A DNA stretch of 39,719 bases, from positions 1 to 39,719 of the forward strand of contig NZ_JAHBGB010000030.1 in assembly GCF_018390555.1 (NCBI RefSeq), in the 5' to 3' direction. Below the pieces are notes generated by a model. The model had not been told where the DNA came from and did no database searches. It saw only the letters and a list, made by a program, of their open reading frames with translations. The stretch comes from Ancylobacter oerskovii. GTDB lineage: Bacteria > Pseudomonadota > Alphaproteobacteria > Rhizobiales > Xanthobacteraceae. This document shows, piece by piece, positions 24,959-33,589 of this stretch. Position numbers and translations under genes: made by a program. Every line of letters begins with the position of its first letter. The first letter of the stretch is position 1.

Positions 24959-25828
24959 ATGCAGGAACAGGGCAACCTCATCGATACGGATGAATTGCGT
25001 GCGTTCGATGCCGTGGCGACGAAGCGCAGTTTCAGCCTCGCCGCCGCCGAGCTCGGATCGGCGCAGTCCACGGTGAGCCAGCGAATCGCCCGGCTCGAGA
25101 AGCGTCTCAACCGCAGGCTCGTGCACCGCACCACGCGGCAGGTGAGCCTCACCCCCGACGGCGAGGCTATGCTGATCTATGCGCGGTCGATCCTCGCATT
25201 GTCCGAGGAAGCGCGCCTACGTCTCGCCCGCCCCGGATTGAAGGGCGTGCTCAAGGTTGGCATCGAGGATGAGTTCGTACGGACGCGCCTGCCGGAAGTC
25301 CTCGGCATCTTCCGCGCACAGTTCCCTGATTTCGGCTTGAAGTTCATTACCGGCCGCAACGAGCATCTCCGCGATGTTCTGCGCTCGCACGAAGTCGATG
25401 TCATTTTGGGCAAGAGCCATAACGGAAAGGAAGCCGCAACGCTGTGGGAGGAACAGCTGATCTGGGTGGGGCATCGATCGCTCCAGCTGAGGCCTTCCGA
25501 TCCCGTGCCGCTGGTTTCCTACCTGAAGCCGAGCCTCACCCGCGATCTCACAGAGCGGGCGCTTCTGACGAGCCGCCGCCCATGGATCGACGTTGCGGAG
25601 TGCAGCAATCTGTTGGGCGTGATCGCCGCCGCACGATCGGGCCTCGGCGTCATGGCCATTGGAAAGAGCTTCAAGAAGACGGTGCTCGAAGAAGTTCCCG
25701 AAGATGCTGGCCTGCCGCCGCTCGGCAAGCTCACTTACGTCGTCGAGAGCAACGGAGCGTCTCTCGATTCAGCGGCTGGCGCGTTCCGTGCGGTCCTGAG
25801 CGAGGTGGCAAAGCGATCGACAGGCTAA
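24959..25828 (+). CDS. LysR-family transcriptional regulator
   Basis: The 289-residue protein has an N-terminal winged helix-turn-helix (ELRAFDAVATKRSFSLAAAELGSAQSTVSQRIARLEKRL, about 11-60) and a periplasmic-binding-protein-like effector domain (about 95-285). ATG 24959 is preceded by GGGTGG; the GTG immediately before it is also possible. It converges with the ytcA-mdtNOP-like operon and lies 212 bp after nikR. The target is unknown; the neighbouring efflux operon is one candidate, although its promoter would be 4.7 kb away. Confidence 0.88.
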   Translation: MQEQGNLIDTDELRAFDAVATKRSFSLAAAELGSAQSTVSQRIARLEKRLNRRLVHRTTRQVSLTPDGEAMLIYARSILALSEEARLRLARPGLKGVLKVGIEDEFVRTRLPEVLGIFRAQFPDFGLKFITGRNEHLRDVLRSHEVDVILGKSHNGKEAATLWEEQLIWVGHRSLQLRPSDPVPLVSYLKPSLTRDLTERALLTSRRPWIDVAECSNLLGVIAAARSGLGVMAIGKSFKKTVLEEVPEDAGLPPLGKLTYVVESNGASLDSAAGAFRAVLSEVAKRSTG

Positions 25829-25886
25829 GCTCGCCTTCCCTGAGCGAAAGTGCGTGTCTCCGGTTGCCGACTTCAGGCGCTGGCTT

Positions 25887-27404
25887 TTAGGGTACCGTAT
25901 CGCGAGTGGTCATCGCTCCCACCACGAAGGCGAGATTGGCGGCGCCGATCAGCGCGGCGGCATGGGCGTCGGCCTGCGCCTGCCTCGCGTCGAGCAGCCC
26001 GGAATCGGCGGCGGTCGCCGCCGTAACCGTACCGACGCCGTTGCGATAAGCCTCCAGAGCGGCGTCATAGGTGATGGCGGCGGCCGAGGCGAGCGCGGTG
26101 GCCGCCCGATAGGATTCGAGCGCGGTGCGCAGCGCGTTGTTGGCCGCGACGATCTCGGTGACGGTCAGCGTCTGCGTACGCTGGAAGGTGCTCTCCGCCG
26201 CCGCCGCCCGCGATTGCGCCTGCTTGAGCTGGGCGGCGCGCAGGCCGGCGTCGTAGAGCGGCACGGTGGCGCCGATCAGCACGCCCGAGCCGGTCGCCTG
26301 CTGGCCGATGGTCGGCAGGCCGTTGGCGTTGAAGTTTCCCTGGCCGGTGGCGACCGCGCCCGAGATGAACACCTTGGGCAGGTACTCGGCTTCCGCGGCC
26401 TTGATGCCGGCCCGGCTGGCCTGCATCGCCGAATAGCTGGCGACGACATCCGGCCGCTGCGACAAAGCGAGCTTGATCATCTGGTCGAGCGGCACATTGC
26501 CGGCATCCGGCAGGCGGCGCTTTCCATCGTCACCGACATGGATGCGCAGCGTGGCATTGACACCCATCGCGGCGATCAGCGCCTGATAGGCGTCGCGCTC
26601 CTTCCCCTCCGCCTGCACGCGCCGGAGCTCCGACTGGGCGACCTGCTGGCGTGCCTGCGCCACCTCCACCATGGTAGCAAGGCCATGACCGAGACGATCC
26701 TCGGCGGCGCTGCGAATGGCGAGGCTGTTGCGCAGCGTGTCGCGGGCAATGCGCGTGTTCGTCACCGCCGCGCCATAGCTGTAATAGCTGCGGGTGACGT
26801 CGAAGATCAGCTTCTGGTGCTCGCCATTGAACAGCACGTTGGCGGCGACAGCCCCCTGCTTGGCGGCATCGGCGACGGCGGCGCGCTGGCCGAAATCGAA
26901 CACCAGCCATTGCAGCGCGACGGCGGAGGACACGCCTTCCGCCGTGGTCTCGAAATAGCGTTGGGTGCCGACGGGGATCGGCAGCGGCTGCTCGACGCTC
27001 TGCCGGCCGCCGATGACGCTAGCGGTGATCAGCGGCAGATAGGTCGCCTCGACCATGCCGACCGCCAGCGCCGCCTCGCGCGCTCGCTCCCACGCGGAGC
27101 GCGTCGACGGGTTGTTGCGCTGGGCGATGTCGATGAGCTCCGGCAGCCGGTAGGTGCGCTTCGCATCGAGCTCCGGCGCGGAGGGCAGCACGGCCAGCGC
27201 GGGATTGGCGGGCACGCGGAAATCCGGCGCGCCGGTTGCCGTCGCCGGAGGCGGCGTCGCGGGCTCGCCCTGCGCGCTCCACACGCCGTCCTCCTTGCCG
27301 TTCGGCGCCCATGGCGTGTCGGCGCTGCGCGACGCCATATGCGCGGCGTTCGGCGCGCAGGCGGCAAGCCCCAGCAAGGCGCCGATCAGCAGCAGGCGCC
27401 TCAT
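25887..27404 (-). CDS. mdtP: TolC/NodT-type outer-membrane efflux lipoprotein (MdtP-like)
   Basis: The 505-residue protein has a lipoprotein signal peptide (MRRLLLIGALLGLAACAP, lipobox LAAC, Cys16) and two outer-membrane efflux repeats rich in Ala/Gln/Arg helices (about 90-290 and 310-500), with beta-strand segments such as AVALQWLVFDFGQRAAV and GVLIGATVPLYDAGLRAAQ that recur in both halves, as in TolC-family channels. It provides the outer-membrane exit of the pump. The start overlaps the FUSC gene's end by four bases (ATGA). It is the last gene of the operon. Confidence 0.9.
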   Translation of the reverse strand: MRRLLLIGALLGLAACAPNAAHMASRSADTPWAPNGKEDGVWSAQGEPATPPPATATGAPDFRVPANPALAVLPSAPELDAKRTYRLPELIDIAQRNNPSTRSAWERAREAALAVGMVEATYLPLITASVIGGRQSVEQPLPIPVGTQRYFETTAEGVSSAVALQWLVFDFGQRAAVADAAKQGAVAANVLFNGEHQKLIFDVTRSYYSYGAAVTNTRIARDTLRNSLAIRSAAEDRLGHGLATMVEVAQARQQVAQSELRRVQAEGKERDAYQALIAAMGVNATLRIHVGDDGKRRLPDAGNVPLDQMIKLALSQRPDVVASYSAMQASRAGIKAAEAEYLPKVFISGAVATGQGNFNANGLPTIGQQATGSGVLIGATVPLYDAGLRAAQLKQAQSRAAAAESTFQRTQTLTVTEIVAANNALRTALESYRAATALASAAAITYDAALEAYRNGVGTVTAATAADSGLLDARQAQADAHAAALIGAANLAFVVGAMTTRDTVP

Positions 27405-29209
27405 GTCGCCACCGTCGCGTCGAGACGGGCGAGCGACTCCTCCACCGAAGCGGCCGGGACGCGGGCGAGATAGACATCGCGGACGAGCTGGCCGATCTCC
27501 GCCGTCGTCGCGCGCAGCACGGCCTCGACTTCAGGCGCGGCGCGGATGGCCGGCGGCTCGAAGGGGACGAGGGCCACCAGCTCGGCCGCCTTGCCGATCT
27601 CGCTGCCGACCAGGGCGGCATCCTGCACGGCATGCGGGCGCAGCTCCGGGGCGAGAGTGGCGATGCGGCTCACGCCGGCAAGCGCGGCCTTGAGATGCGC
27701 CCGCACCGCGCTCTCGATCGGCACCGGCCAGAGATGGGTGAAGATGAGGTAGATGACGACATTGCCGAGCAGGATGCCGACCACCCGGTCCCAGGCGGTA
27801 TCGAGCGAGGTGGCCGGCCCGAAGCCCTGGAGCACGGTGAGCAGGAAGGCGAGCGCGACCTGCACCCCGCCATAGGCGATGCGCTCCGGTCCTGTCGAGA
27901 CCCAGGCGCCGACCAGCACGCCGGCGAATACCAGCACCATCAGCCCGCCGACGGTCTCCAGCTGCGGCATGACGAACAGGATCGCCGCCATGCCCATCGC
28001 GGCGCCGATGAGGCAGCCGAAGATGCGCAGGCCGAGCTTGTGCACGGTCTCCCCGGTGGTGCCGAGCGCGGCGACGTAGCAGGTGATCATCGCCGTGTGG
28101 ATGCCCGACCAGTCGAGCCCGGTATAGATGAGATAGCAGATCACCGCGGCGGCGGTGGTCTTCAGCGCGAAGCGCTGATAGGCGGGATTGGAGAGGGCGT
28201 CCGGGAAGAGGAACGGCGCCTTCGGAGCCGCGACGACTTCGCCCTCCGGGGCACCGGCGATGATCGCCAGCGCGGCGAAGATCTCGCTTTCGGCGGCGCC
28301 GGCCGCGATATCCGGGGCCGGCGGCATGGGCGGCTGCTCGCCGGCGTCGAGCGCGGCAATCGCCGCGTGCAGCGCGGCCAGAATGTCCGTCCGGCTTGCC
28401 GGATCGAGGTCGTCCGGCAGGCCGGAAGCCGCCAGCATCAGCCGGTAGGACGCCCGCACGTCGCGGGCGATCTGCGCGGCGTTGCGGCGCCGCACGAGAT
28501 TCAGCAGCCGGACGAAGCCGGCCTGCTTCTCCAGGGCCGCATTGTCGGCGCGCAGCAGCTCGGCCAGCGCCTCATGGCGCGCCGGGGCGCCGCTGGCGAT
28601 GGCGTCGGCGCAGGCCTCCAGCCGCTCGCGCAGCGTGGCGCGCAGCAGGCGCACCGGCGACAGGCCGAGCACGAGGTTGAACGCGATCATCCACGCCATC
28701 GGCATCATCGCCATATAGGCGGCGTAGCGCAGCCCGAAGGTCACGGCGTCGGCGACCGGCGCCATGTTCACCAACGTCAGCAGGAAGGCGAACACCAGCC
28801 CGATCACCCCGCCGATCTCGCCGAGCTGGCTCGCCGCGCCGATGAACAGGAAGATGAAGGACACCAGCGCGATGGCGAGCAACCGCAGCAGCGGGGTCTC
28901 CACCGTCGCATTGATGATCGGGATCAGGGCGAGCACGACCAGCGCCACCAGCAAGATGAGGCCGATGGCGGTGCCGATGTTCTGCACCGCGTCGGGCTTC
29001 ATCAGGAAGATGATCAGGTAGCAGCTGATCGCCGCTTCCGGCGTCTGGAACAGCATCGCCGTGGCGGAGACCAGCGCGCACAGAAGCGCGATGCGCCAGG
29101 TCAGCGCCGCGCGGCCGGGAAACGGCGCCAGGTCGGCGACGGCCTGCGAGAGCAGCGAGCGCGGTGCCGGCGGCCGATCCGGCGCATCGGAGGCGCCTGC
29201 CATCGCCAT
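27401..29209 (-). CDS. mdtO: FUSC-family efflux permease (MdtO-like)
   Basis: The 602-residue protein has two membrane blocks (about 35-190 and 345-505) separated by a cytosolic helical region, the FUSC layout; recognisable stretches are EAAISCYLIIFLMKPDAVQNIG, FALKTTAAAVICYLIYTGLDWSGIHTAMITCYV and LGLRIFGCLIGAAMG. The gene order with YtcA-, MdtN- and MdtP-like neighbours assigns it as MdtO-like. The ATG at 29209 overlaps the adaptor's stop (TGATG). E. coli MdtNOP has been linked to export of toxic cationic and other compounds; the substrate here is unknown. Confidence 0.88.
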   Translation of the reverse strand: MAMAGASDAPDRPPAPRSLLSQAVADLAPFPGRAALTWRIALLCALVSATAMLFQTPEAAISCYLIIFLMKPDAVQNIGTAIGLILLVALVVLALIPIINATVETPLLRLLAIALVSFIFLFIGAASQLGEIGGVIGLVFAFLLTLVNMAPVADAVTFGLRYAAYMAMMPMAWMIAFNLVLGLSPVRLLRATLRERLEACADAIASGAPARHEALAELLRADNAALEKQAGFVRLLNLVRRRNAAQIARDVRASYRLMLAASGLPDDLDPASRTDILAALHAAIAALDAGEQPPMPPAPDIAAGAAESEIFAALAIIAGAPEGEVVAAPKAPFLFPDALSNPAYQRFALKTTAAAVICYLIYTGLDWSGIHTAMITCYVAALGTTGETVHKLGLRIFGCLIGAAMGMAAILFVMPQLETVGGLMVLVFAGVLVGAWVSTGPERIAYGGVQVALAFLLTVLQGFGPATSLDTAWDRVVGILLGNVVIYLIFTHLWPVPIESAVRAHLKAALAGVSRIATLAPELRPHAVQDAALVGSEIGKAAELVALVPFEPPAIRAAPEVEAVLRATTAEIGQLVRDVYLARVPAASVEESLARLDATVAT

Positions 29210-30258
29210 CAGCAGCGCTCGCCGCGGTGCACGATGGCGACCGCCGAAGCGCCGATGCGCATGAGGTTCTCCGGCGGGTCGATCAGCCGGATCCGCACCG
29301 GAAAGCGCTGCTGGATGCGTACCCAGTTCAGCGATTTCGGCACATAGGGGAGTGCGCGCGGCAGGTTGAGGACGTCCTCGGAAATGACGCCCCAGCTGAC
29401 GCCCTGCACCGTGCCGGCGATGGCGACCGAGCGGTCGGCCAATGCATAGACGCGGGCGCAATCGCCGACCGCGATGGCCGGCAGCTCGGTCTCGCGGAAC
29501 GAGGCCGAGGCATACCAGTTGCTGGTGTCGATCAGCGTAAAGACCGACTGGCCGGGAGCGACGATCTGTCCGGTCGCGGTGGTGAGCCCGACCACGCGCC
29601 CGTCATGCGGCGCGCGCACCTCGGTATTGGCGAGGCTGCGTTCGGCGATGGCCAGCGCGGCGAGCCGTGCCTCTACCAGCGCCTCGGAGGCGTCGAGCGT
29701 GCTGACGAGGCTGTCGGCCGCCTCGGCCTGTTTCACCGCCTGCGCGAGGCTGGTGCGGGCATCGTCACGCGCTGTGCGGGCATCGTCGACCTGCTGCGCG
29801 GTGACGTAGCCCTTCGGCAGCAGCGGCGTCAGCCGGGCCAATGTCTGCTCGGCCAGCGCCAGATTGGTGCGGGCGCGGGTGATCTGCTCGCCAGCGATGG
29901 CGGCGTTGGACTGCTCTGCCGCGATGGTGCGGCGCTGTCCATCGCGGGTCGCCTCGGCGATCTTCAGATCGGCGCGCGCCTGATCGGCAGCGAGACGGTA
30001 GGGCTCGGGGTCGACGGTGAACAGCAGGTCGCCTTTCGCCACCTTCTGGTTTTCGGCGACCGCCAGCGTGACGATGCGCCCCGGAACGGTCGAGGCGATG
30101 TTGACCACGTTGGCGGTCAGAACGGCATCCTCCGACAAGGGACGGTCTTCCGCCATGTCGAGATAGCGCCAGCCGGCGCCGACGGCGCCGACGATGATCA
30201 GCGCGGCGATGCTCGACCCGAACAGGCTGCGGCGATGGGAATAGGCGGAGGCTGCCAT
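29209..30258 (-). CDS. mdtN: HlyD/EmrA-type membrane fusion protein (MdtN-like)
   Basis: The 349-residue adaptor has one membrane helix (about 12-32), a lipoyl half-motif (VPGRIVTLAVAENQKVAKGDLLFTVDPEPYR), a long alpha-helical hairpin (about 95-195) rich in Ala, Arg and Glu, the second lipoyl half (LANTEVRAPHDGRVVGL) and a beta-barrel ending in RIQQRFPVRIRLIDPPENLMRIGASA. It bridges the FUSC permease and the outer-membrane channel. It starts 3 bp after the ytcA stop and overlaps the next gene, so the four genes are tightly coupled. Confidence 0.92.
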   Translation of the reverse strand: MAASAYSHRRSLFGSSIAALIIVGAVGAGWRYLDMAEDRPLSEDAVLTANVVNIASTVPGRIVTLAVAENQKVAKGDLLFTVDPEPYRLAADQARADLKIAEATRDGQRRTIAAEQSNAAIAGEQITRARTNLALAEQTLARLTPLLPKGYVTAQQVDDARTARDDARTSLAQAVKQAEAADSLVSTLDASEALVEARLAALAIAERSLANTEVRAPHDGRVVGLTTATGQIVAPGQSVFTLIDTSNWYASASFRETELPAIAVGDCARVYALADRSVAIAGTVQGVSWGVISEDVLNLPRALPYVPKSLNWVRIQQRFPVRIRLIDPPENLMRIGASAVAIVHRGERC

Positions 30259-30261
30259 CGC

Positions 30262-30564
30262 TCAGCGCCCGTACACGGTAAGGGCGAGCAGGAAACCGAT
30301 GGCGGCAGCGAGGCTCGCATAGACGGCGAGCCGCCAGGGCAGCACGTCGTCGAGACCGATGCGAATGAACAACCCGCGCAACACTACTGCCCCGATCACA
30401 CCGGCGGCGGTGCAGACCAGCCAGAACGGGAAGTAGGCGCCGAACAACGGCACCGACGGCGCCAGCCGGGCATCGCACCCACCAAGCATCAGGGCGCCAA
30501 GCACCAGGGATACCGGCGCGATCACGCCGGCAAGACGATCCCATTCAACGCGTCGCAGCGGCAT
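30262..30564 (-). CDS. ytcA: YtcA-family small lipoprotein
   Basis: The 100-residue protein has an N-terminal hydrophobic segment ending in a lipobox-like LGGC (Cys30), then ARLAPSVPLFGAYFPFWLVC, matching the YtcA signature (a Pro-Ala-Ile/Val-Pro...GAYYPSWF pattern), and two further membrane helices (about 46-65 and 76-98). YtcA is encoded just before mdtN in E. coli, as here. It may correspond functionally to DUF1656/AaeX proteins of other FUSC pumps. Its function is unknown. It starts the ytcA-mdtN-mdtO-mdtP unit. Confidence 0.83.
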   Translation of the reverse strand: MPLRRVEWDRLAGVIAPVSLVLGALMLGGCDARLAPSVPLFGAYFPFWLVCTAAGVIGAVVLRGLFIRIGLDDVLPWRLAVYASLAAAIGFLLALTVYGR

Positions 30565-30675
30565 TCGTCGCGTCGGCCCCCGCCTGTACCTTTCAATGTG
30601 TTAACAGCCGCGACCGGGCAAACCAAGCCGACGGCCACGCCTTCCCACAAGCCGCCGGCGGCAGCGTGGAAGGTG

Positions 30676-31791
30676 TCACGCGGCGGCAACGGCCTTGAGC
30701 GTTTCGCTGGCATCGGTCGCGCCGCCATTGAGCGCCTTCAGCGGCAACACCTTCGGCACGGTGAGGGAAGTCAGCTGGCCGAGGTCGAACCTGGTGAAGT
30801 TCAGGCTCTGATAGTCGCGGATGAAGAACAGCTTGCGGTCGAGGTCCGACAGACTGGTCCAGGAGGTGAACTCGGTCGCGTAGGTGACGCCCTTCTCCGG
30901 CTCCAGGCCGGCAACCTCCATATGGCCACCCCCGGCGTTCGGATAGTCGATGCTGACACCGCGGGCGCGGTCGAAATTGTTCATCACATGCGCCAGCGTG
31001 CGCACCGCCACATCGGGCGTGGTCGCTTTTTCGGTGAAATGGGCGAAGAAGGCGGCGCGGACGAAACGCCCGACGGAGGTGTTTGAGGCCGGCAGCGCGG
31101 CGGTGGCAATGCCGGAATCCGGCTGGATCGCCTTGTAGCCGCCGAAGCTGGCCGTCGGCGCGTCGACATTGGTGAGGTGGGTATAGTTGTTGAGATTGGT
31201 GAGGTGCCAGGGGAACTCCGGTCCGTTGGTCATCACCCCGACCGGATTGTCGTAGACCGACATCTCGCCGCGGTTGAATTCGATGACCACGGCCGCGCCG
31301 GTGACGTCGTGCACCACGTAGTGGAACGGCGATTCCACGCCGCCGAGAATGGCCAGCGGCTGCAGGAGGATCGGCTGCGCGGCCAGCGCTGTCTTTACTT
31401 CGGCGACGGTGGCGAACTGCCCGAGAATCCAGCAGCCGAGATCGGAGGCCGACAGCACCGCCTGCGTGGCGGCGAGCGCTCGCTGCGTCCCGGCGGCGGC
31501 CGGATAGGACAGCAGGCTGAAGGTCAGGCCCCCTTCGTTGAGGCCTTCCAGCACCTTGAAGTCATCGATGCCGAGCGGCGCTTCGGCCGTGGGGACGCGA
31601 CTCGGCATGGCGACGGTCAGCATGCCGTGGCGGGCATGGAACTCGACTGGCGGATGCCCCGGAATCTCCGAGCGTGTTGCAAAGCCAACCGGGAGCCAGA
31701 CGATCTGGTAGGGCAGATCGATGGTCAGCTCCAGCGTTCGTCCGAAATAAACTTTGCCAGCGAGGTCCCTGTAGCTCAGTGAGGTACACAT
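30676..31791 (-). CDS. Choloylglycine hydrolase-family Ntn hydrolase (linear amide C-N hydrolase)
   Basis: The 371-residue protein starts MCTS, so removal of Met exposes Cys2 as N-terminal nucleophile. Family residues are present: Arg18 in FGRTLE, Asn189 in MTNGPEFPWHLTNL and Arg242 in TSVGRFVRA. The Asp usually found at position 20-21 is Glu21. No signal peptide precedes Cys2, suggesting a cytoplasmic enzyme. Members include penicillin V acylases, bile-salt hydrolases and N-acyl-homoserine-lactone acylases. In a soil or plant-associated alphaproteobacterium the latter activities are likelier, but the substrate is not determined. It lies 111 bp upstream of the ytcA-mdt operon on the same strand and may be cotranscribed. 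Confidence 0.88.
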   Translation of the reverse strand: MCTSLSYRDLAGKVYFGRTLELTIDLPYQIVWLPVGFATRSEIPGHPPVEFHARHGMLTVAMPSRVPTAEAPLGIDDFKVLEGLNEGGLTFSLLSYPAAAGTQRALAATQAVLSASDLGCWILGQFATVAEVKTALAAQPILLQPLAILGGVESPFHYVVHDVTGAAVVIEFNRGEMSVYDNPVGVMTNGPEFPWHLTNLNNYTHLTNVDAPTASFGGYKAIQPDSGIATAALPASNTSVGRFVRAAFFAHFTEKATTPDVAVRTLAHVMNNFDRARGVSIDYPNAGGGHMEVAGLEPEKGVTYATEFTSWTSLSDLDRKLFFIRDYQSLNFTRFDLGQLTSLTVPKVLPLKALNGGATDASETLKAVAAA

Positions 31792-32169
31792 TATTGGTCA
31801 ACTCCAACGACGGACACATTCGGTAGCGTCTAGTGTCGACCGTGGCAAGCTTTGCCCGATCGGCGCGGCAGTGTTTGGTGTGTTCGGATCACACAGTCCA
31901 AGTCAGCGTAAAAGGCCGTGTGTGGATGGCTCACAGTTGGCAAGGGTGATCTGACGTTCAGCTGAGCCTTGTCGGTGCGGCCATCCACCGCTTTGGGCGG
32001 CGATCATGTCGATCGCGAGCAAATCGGCTGGACGAGCCGGCCATCGCAGCCAGACTTCAAACCAAACGGCCTCCGGCGAACCCGGGACGGTTCAATAAGC
32101 CGTTTGCAACCGAGGTTCCGCTTCGGCACTTATTTACAGACATCGGACGGCTTGCGTCACAAGTTCGGC
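31792..32169. other. Gene-poor stretch
   Basis: No family-like reading frame or good ribosome site is seen. The promoter of the Ntn hydrolase must lie at its left end. The right end runs into a ParB-like fragment. Confidence 0.45.
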
Positions 32170-32300
32170 TAGGCGAGACCGTGACCGGGCGCAGGCACCA
32201 CATGACCCTTGCGGGGGTGACGAACAGCGCGGCCGCGATCTCTTCGTCGGCATGTCCTTCGTTCAAAAAGATTCTTTTGGCGTCTCGTTTCGAGTTGTCA
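32170..32300 (-). pseudogene. ParB/RepB-like partition protein fragment
   Basis: The minus strand encodes SKRDAKRIFLNEGHADEE, then EIAAALFVTPARVMWCLR and PVTVSP, matching the central helix-turn-helix block of plasmid-type ParB proteins (usual pattern GxxEEEIAAAFFVSxxVVxQRLxLAxVSP). After TVSP the similarity stops, and the upstream catalytic-like ParB domain is missing. It is a short remnant, perhaps left by an integrated plasmid or genomic island; no parA or origin is nearby. Confidence 0.5.
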
Positions 32301-32396
32301 TCGAAACATCAATAAACGGGCCTTAGAGCATACAGGGGAGGGTGCCACCATCCGTCCTGCCGACCGATGCCACCCTGCGCCAGAGGCAAGCCCGAA

Positions 32397-33110
32397 ATGC
32401 CGTTCCTCGCCTCGTTCCAGATCGCCGAGCTTTCCTCGACGCTGATCAGCCTAGTCGTCGCCTTCGTGCTCGGCACCCTGATCGGCGCGGAACGGCAATA
32501 TCGCCAGCGCATGGCGGGCCTTCGCACCAATGTGCTGGTGGCGATCGGTGCCTGCCAATTCATCGATCTCGCCATGCATCTGAGCGGCCCGGAAGGCGCG
32601 GTCCGTGTCATCGCCTATGTGGTATCGGGCATCGGCTTTCTCGGTGCCGGCGTCATCATGAAGGATGGCGCCAATATCAGCGGACTCAATACCGCCGCAA
32701 CGCTGTGGTGCTCGGCGGCGGTGGGCGCCTGCGCGGGCGCTGACCTTGTCGCCCAGGCAGTGCTGCTCACGGTGTTCGTTCTGGCCGGCAATACGCTGCT
32801 GCGTCCGCTGGTGCGGATTATGGAGCGCCTGCCTCAGGGCGAGGAGAGCGAGGCGAGCTATCAGGTGATCGTCATCGGGCAGCTAGCGAAGACCGCGCAT
32901 TTGCAGGCGCAGCTTTACGCCGAACTTGAGAAGGCATCATTCCCCGTCGCCGCTATCGATGACCAGCTGCGGCCGCACGACATGGTGCAGATCACCGCCC
33001 AGCTGGTTTCAACCGTCGTCTCAGCCAAGGAGCTGGATGCCCTGGTCGCCGATCTGCGCCGCCTACCCGAGATTTTCTCGGCGCATTGGGCGCGGAGCGG
33101 CGCCGACTGA
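32397..33110 (+). CDS. mgtC: MgtC/SapB-family membrane protein
   Basis: The 237-residue protein has an N-terminal membrane domain of about five helices (residues 8-145) with the MgtC hallmarks: FVLGTLIGAERQYRQRMAGLRTNVLVAIGAC and VVSGIGFLGAGVIMKDGANISGLNTAATLWCSAAVGACAG. A soluble C-terminal ACT-like domain follows (about 158-235). MgtC proteins modulate the F1Fo ATPase and help growth at low magnesium or in host cells. ATG 32397 (MPFLASFQ) has AGAGG about 11 bases upstream; ATG 32367 is an alternative. No magnesium riboswitch was recognised upstream. Confidence 0.9.
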   Translation: MPFLASFQIAELSSTLISLVVAFVLGTLIGAERQYRQRMAGLRTNVLVAIGACQFIDLAMHLSGPEGAVRVIAYVVSGIGFLGAGVIMKDGANISGLNTAATLWCSAAVGACAGADLVAQAVLLTVFVLAGNTLLRPLVRIMERLPQGEESEASYQVIVIGQLAKTAHLQAQLYAELEKASFPVAAIDDQLRPHDMVQITAQLVSTVVSAKELDALVADLRRLPEIFSAHWARSGAD

Positions 33111-33589
33111 GGGTGCTTGCGCTCAACTATGTCGCGGGCCGCGGCTGCCATTCGCTCCGGAGAGCGTGATGAGAATGACGGTGCCCTGGATATCGCACTT
33201 TCCCGGGATGTGAATGCGGAACTCGATGCGGTATTTCACCTTGATGCTCCGGCTGGAACCCGGCAGCCGCTGGAAATAATGAGCCGTCTGGGCGTTTTAA
33301 CTGTCACTCTGAAGAAGTAGCCGGACCAGAAGATCGGCCATCTCGGTGCCCGGCGAGCCCGGGTCGGCAACGATATTCATGTGGTTCGATTGGGCAGCGG
33401 CCGGCACGAGACTTGACCTGGTCGGGACAGTCCGCTCCGCGGGACGCGACCCACCTGCAGATCACCCGCGCCAATAAAGCTATTGAGACAGCCGACAGGC
33501 GATCGATGGCCAGGGAAGGCGACGCGCCTTGTCGGTGCCTGTGGGCGATCCCGTATTGACTCGCCCAGAAAAGCAATCGGACGCAAGAT
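33111..33589. other. Gene-poor stretch between mgtC and the DJ-1 gene
   Basis: The genes at either end converge. Short frames (for example 33129-33320, plus) lack ribosome sites and recognisable motifs. No terminator with a T-run was found. Confidence 0.45.

Noticed and set aside
25854..27473. Long plus-strand open frame of 539 codons
   Set aside because: It is antisense to the TolC-family gene; its Arg/Gly/Asp-rich translation has no family motif and is typical of shadow frames in GC-rich DNA.
27236..31086. Very long plus-strand frames (703 and 640 codons) opposite the mdt-like genes
   Set aside because: They are antisense to well-supported genes, with low-complexity Arg/Gly/Gln/His-rich translations and no start context.
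32280..32396. Magnesium-sensing leader upstream of mgtC
   Set aside because: No M-box-like conserved core or convincing alternative stem pair could be recognised.
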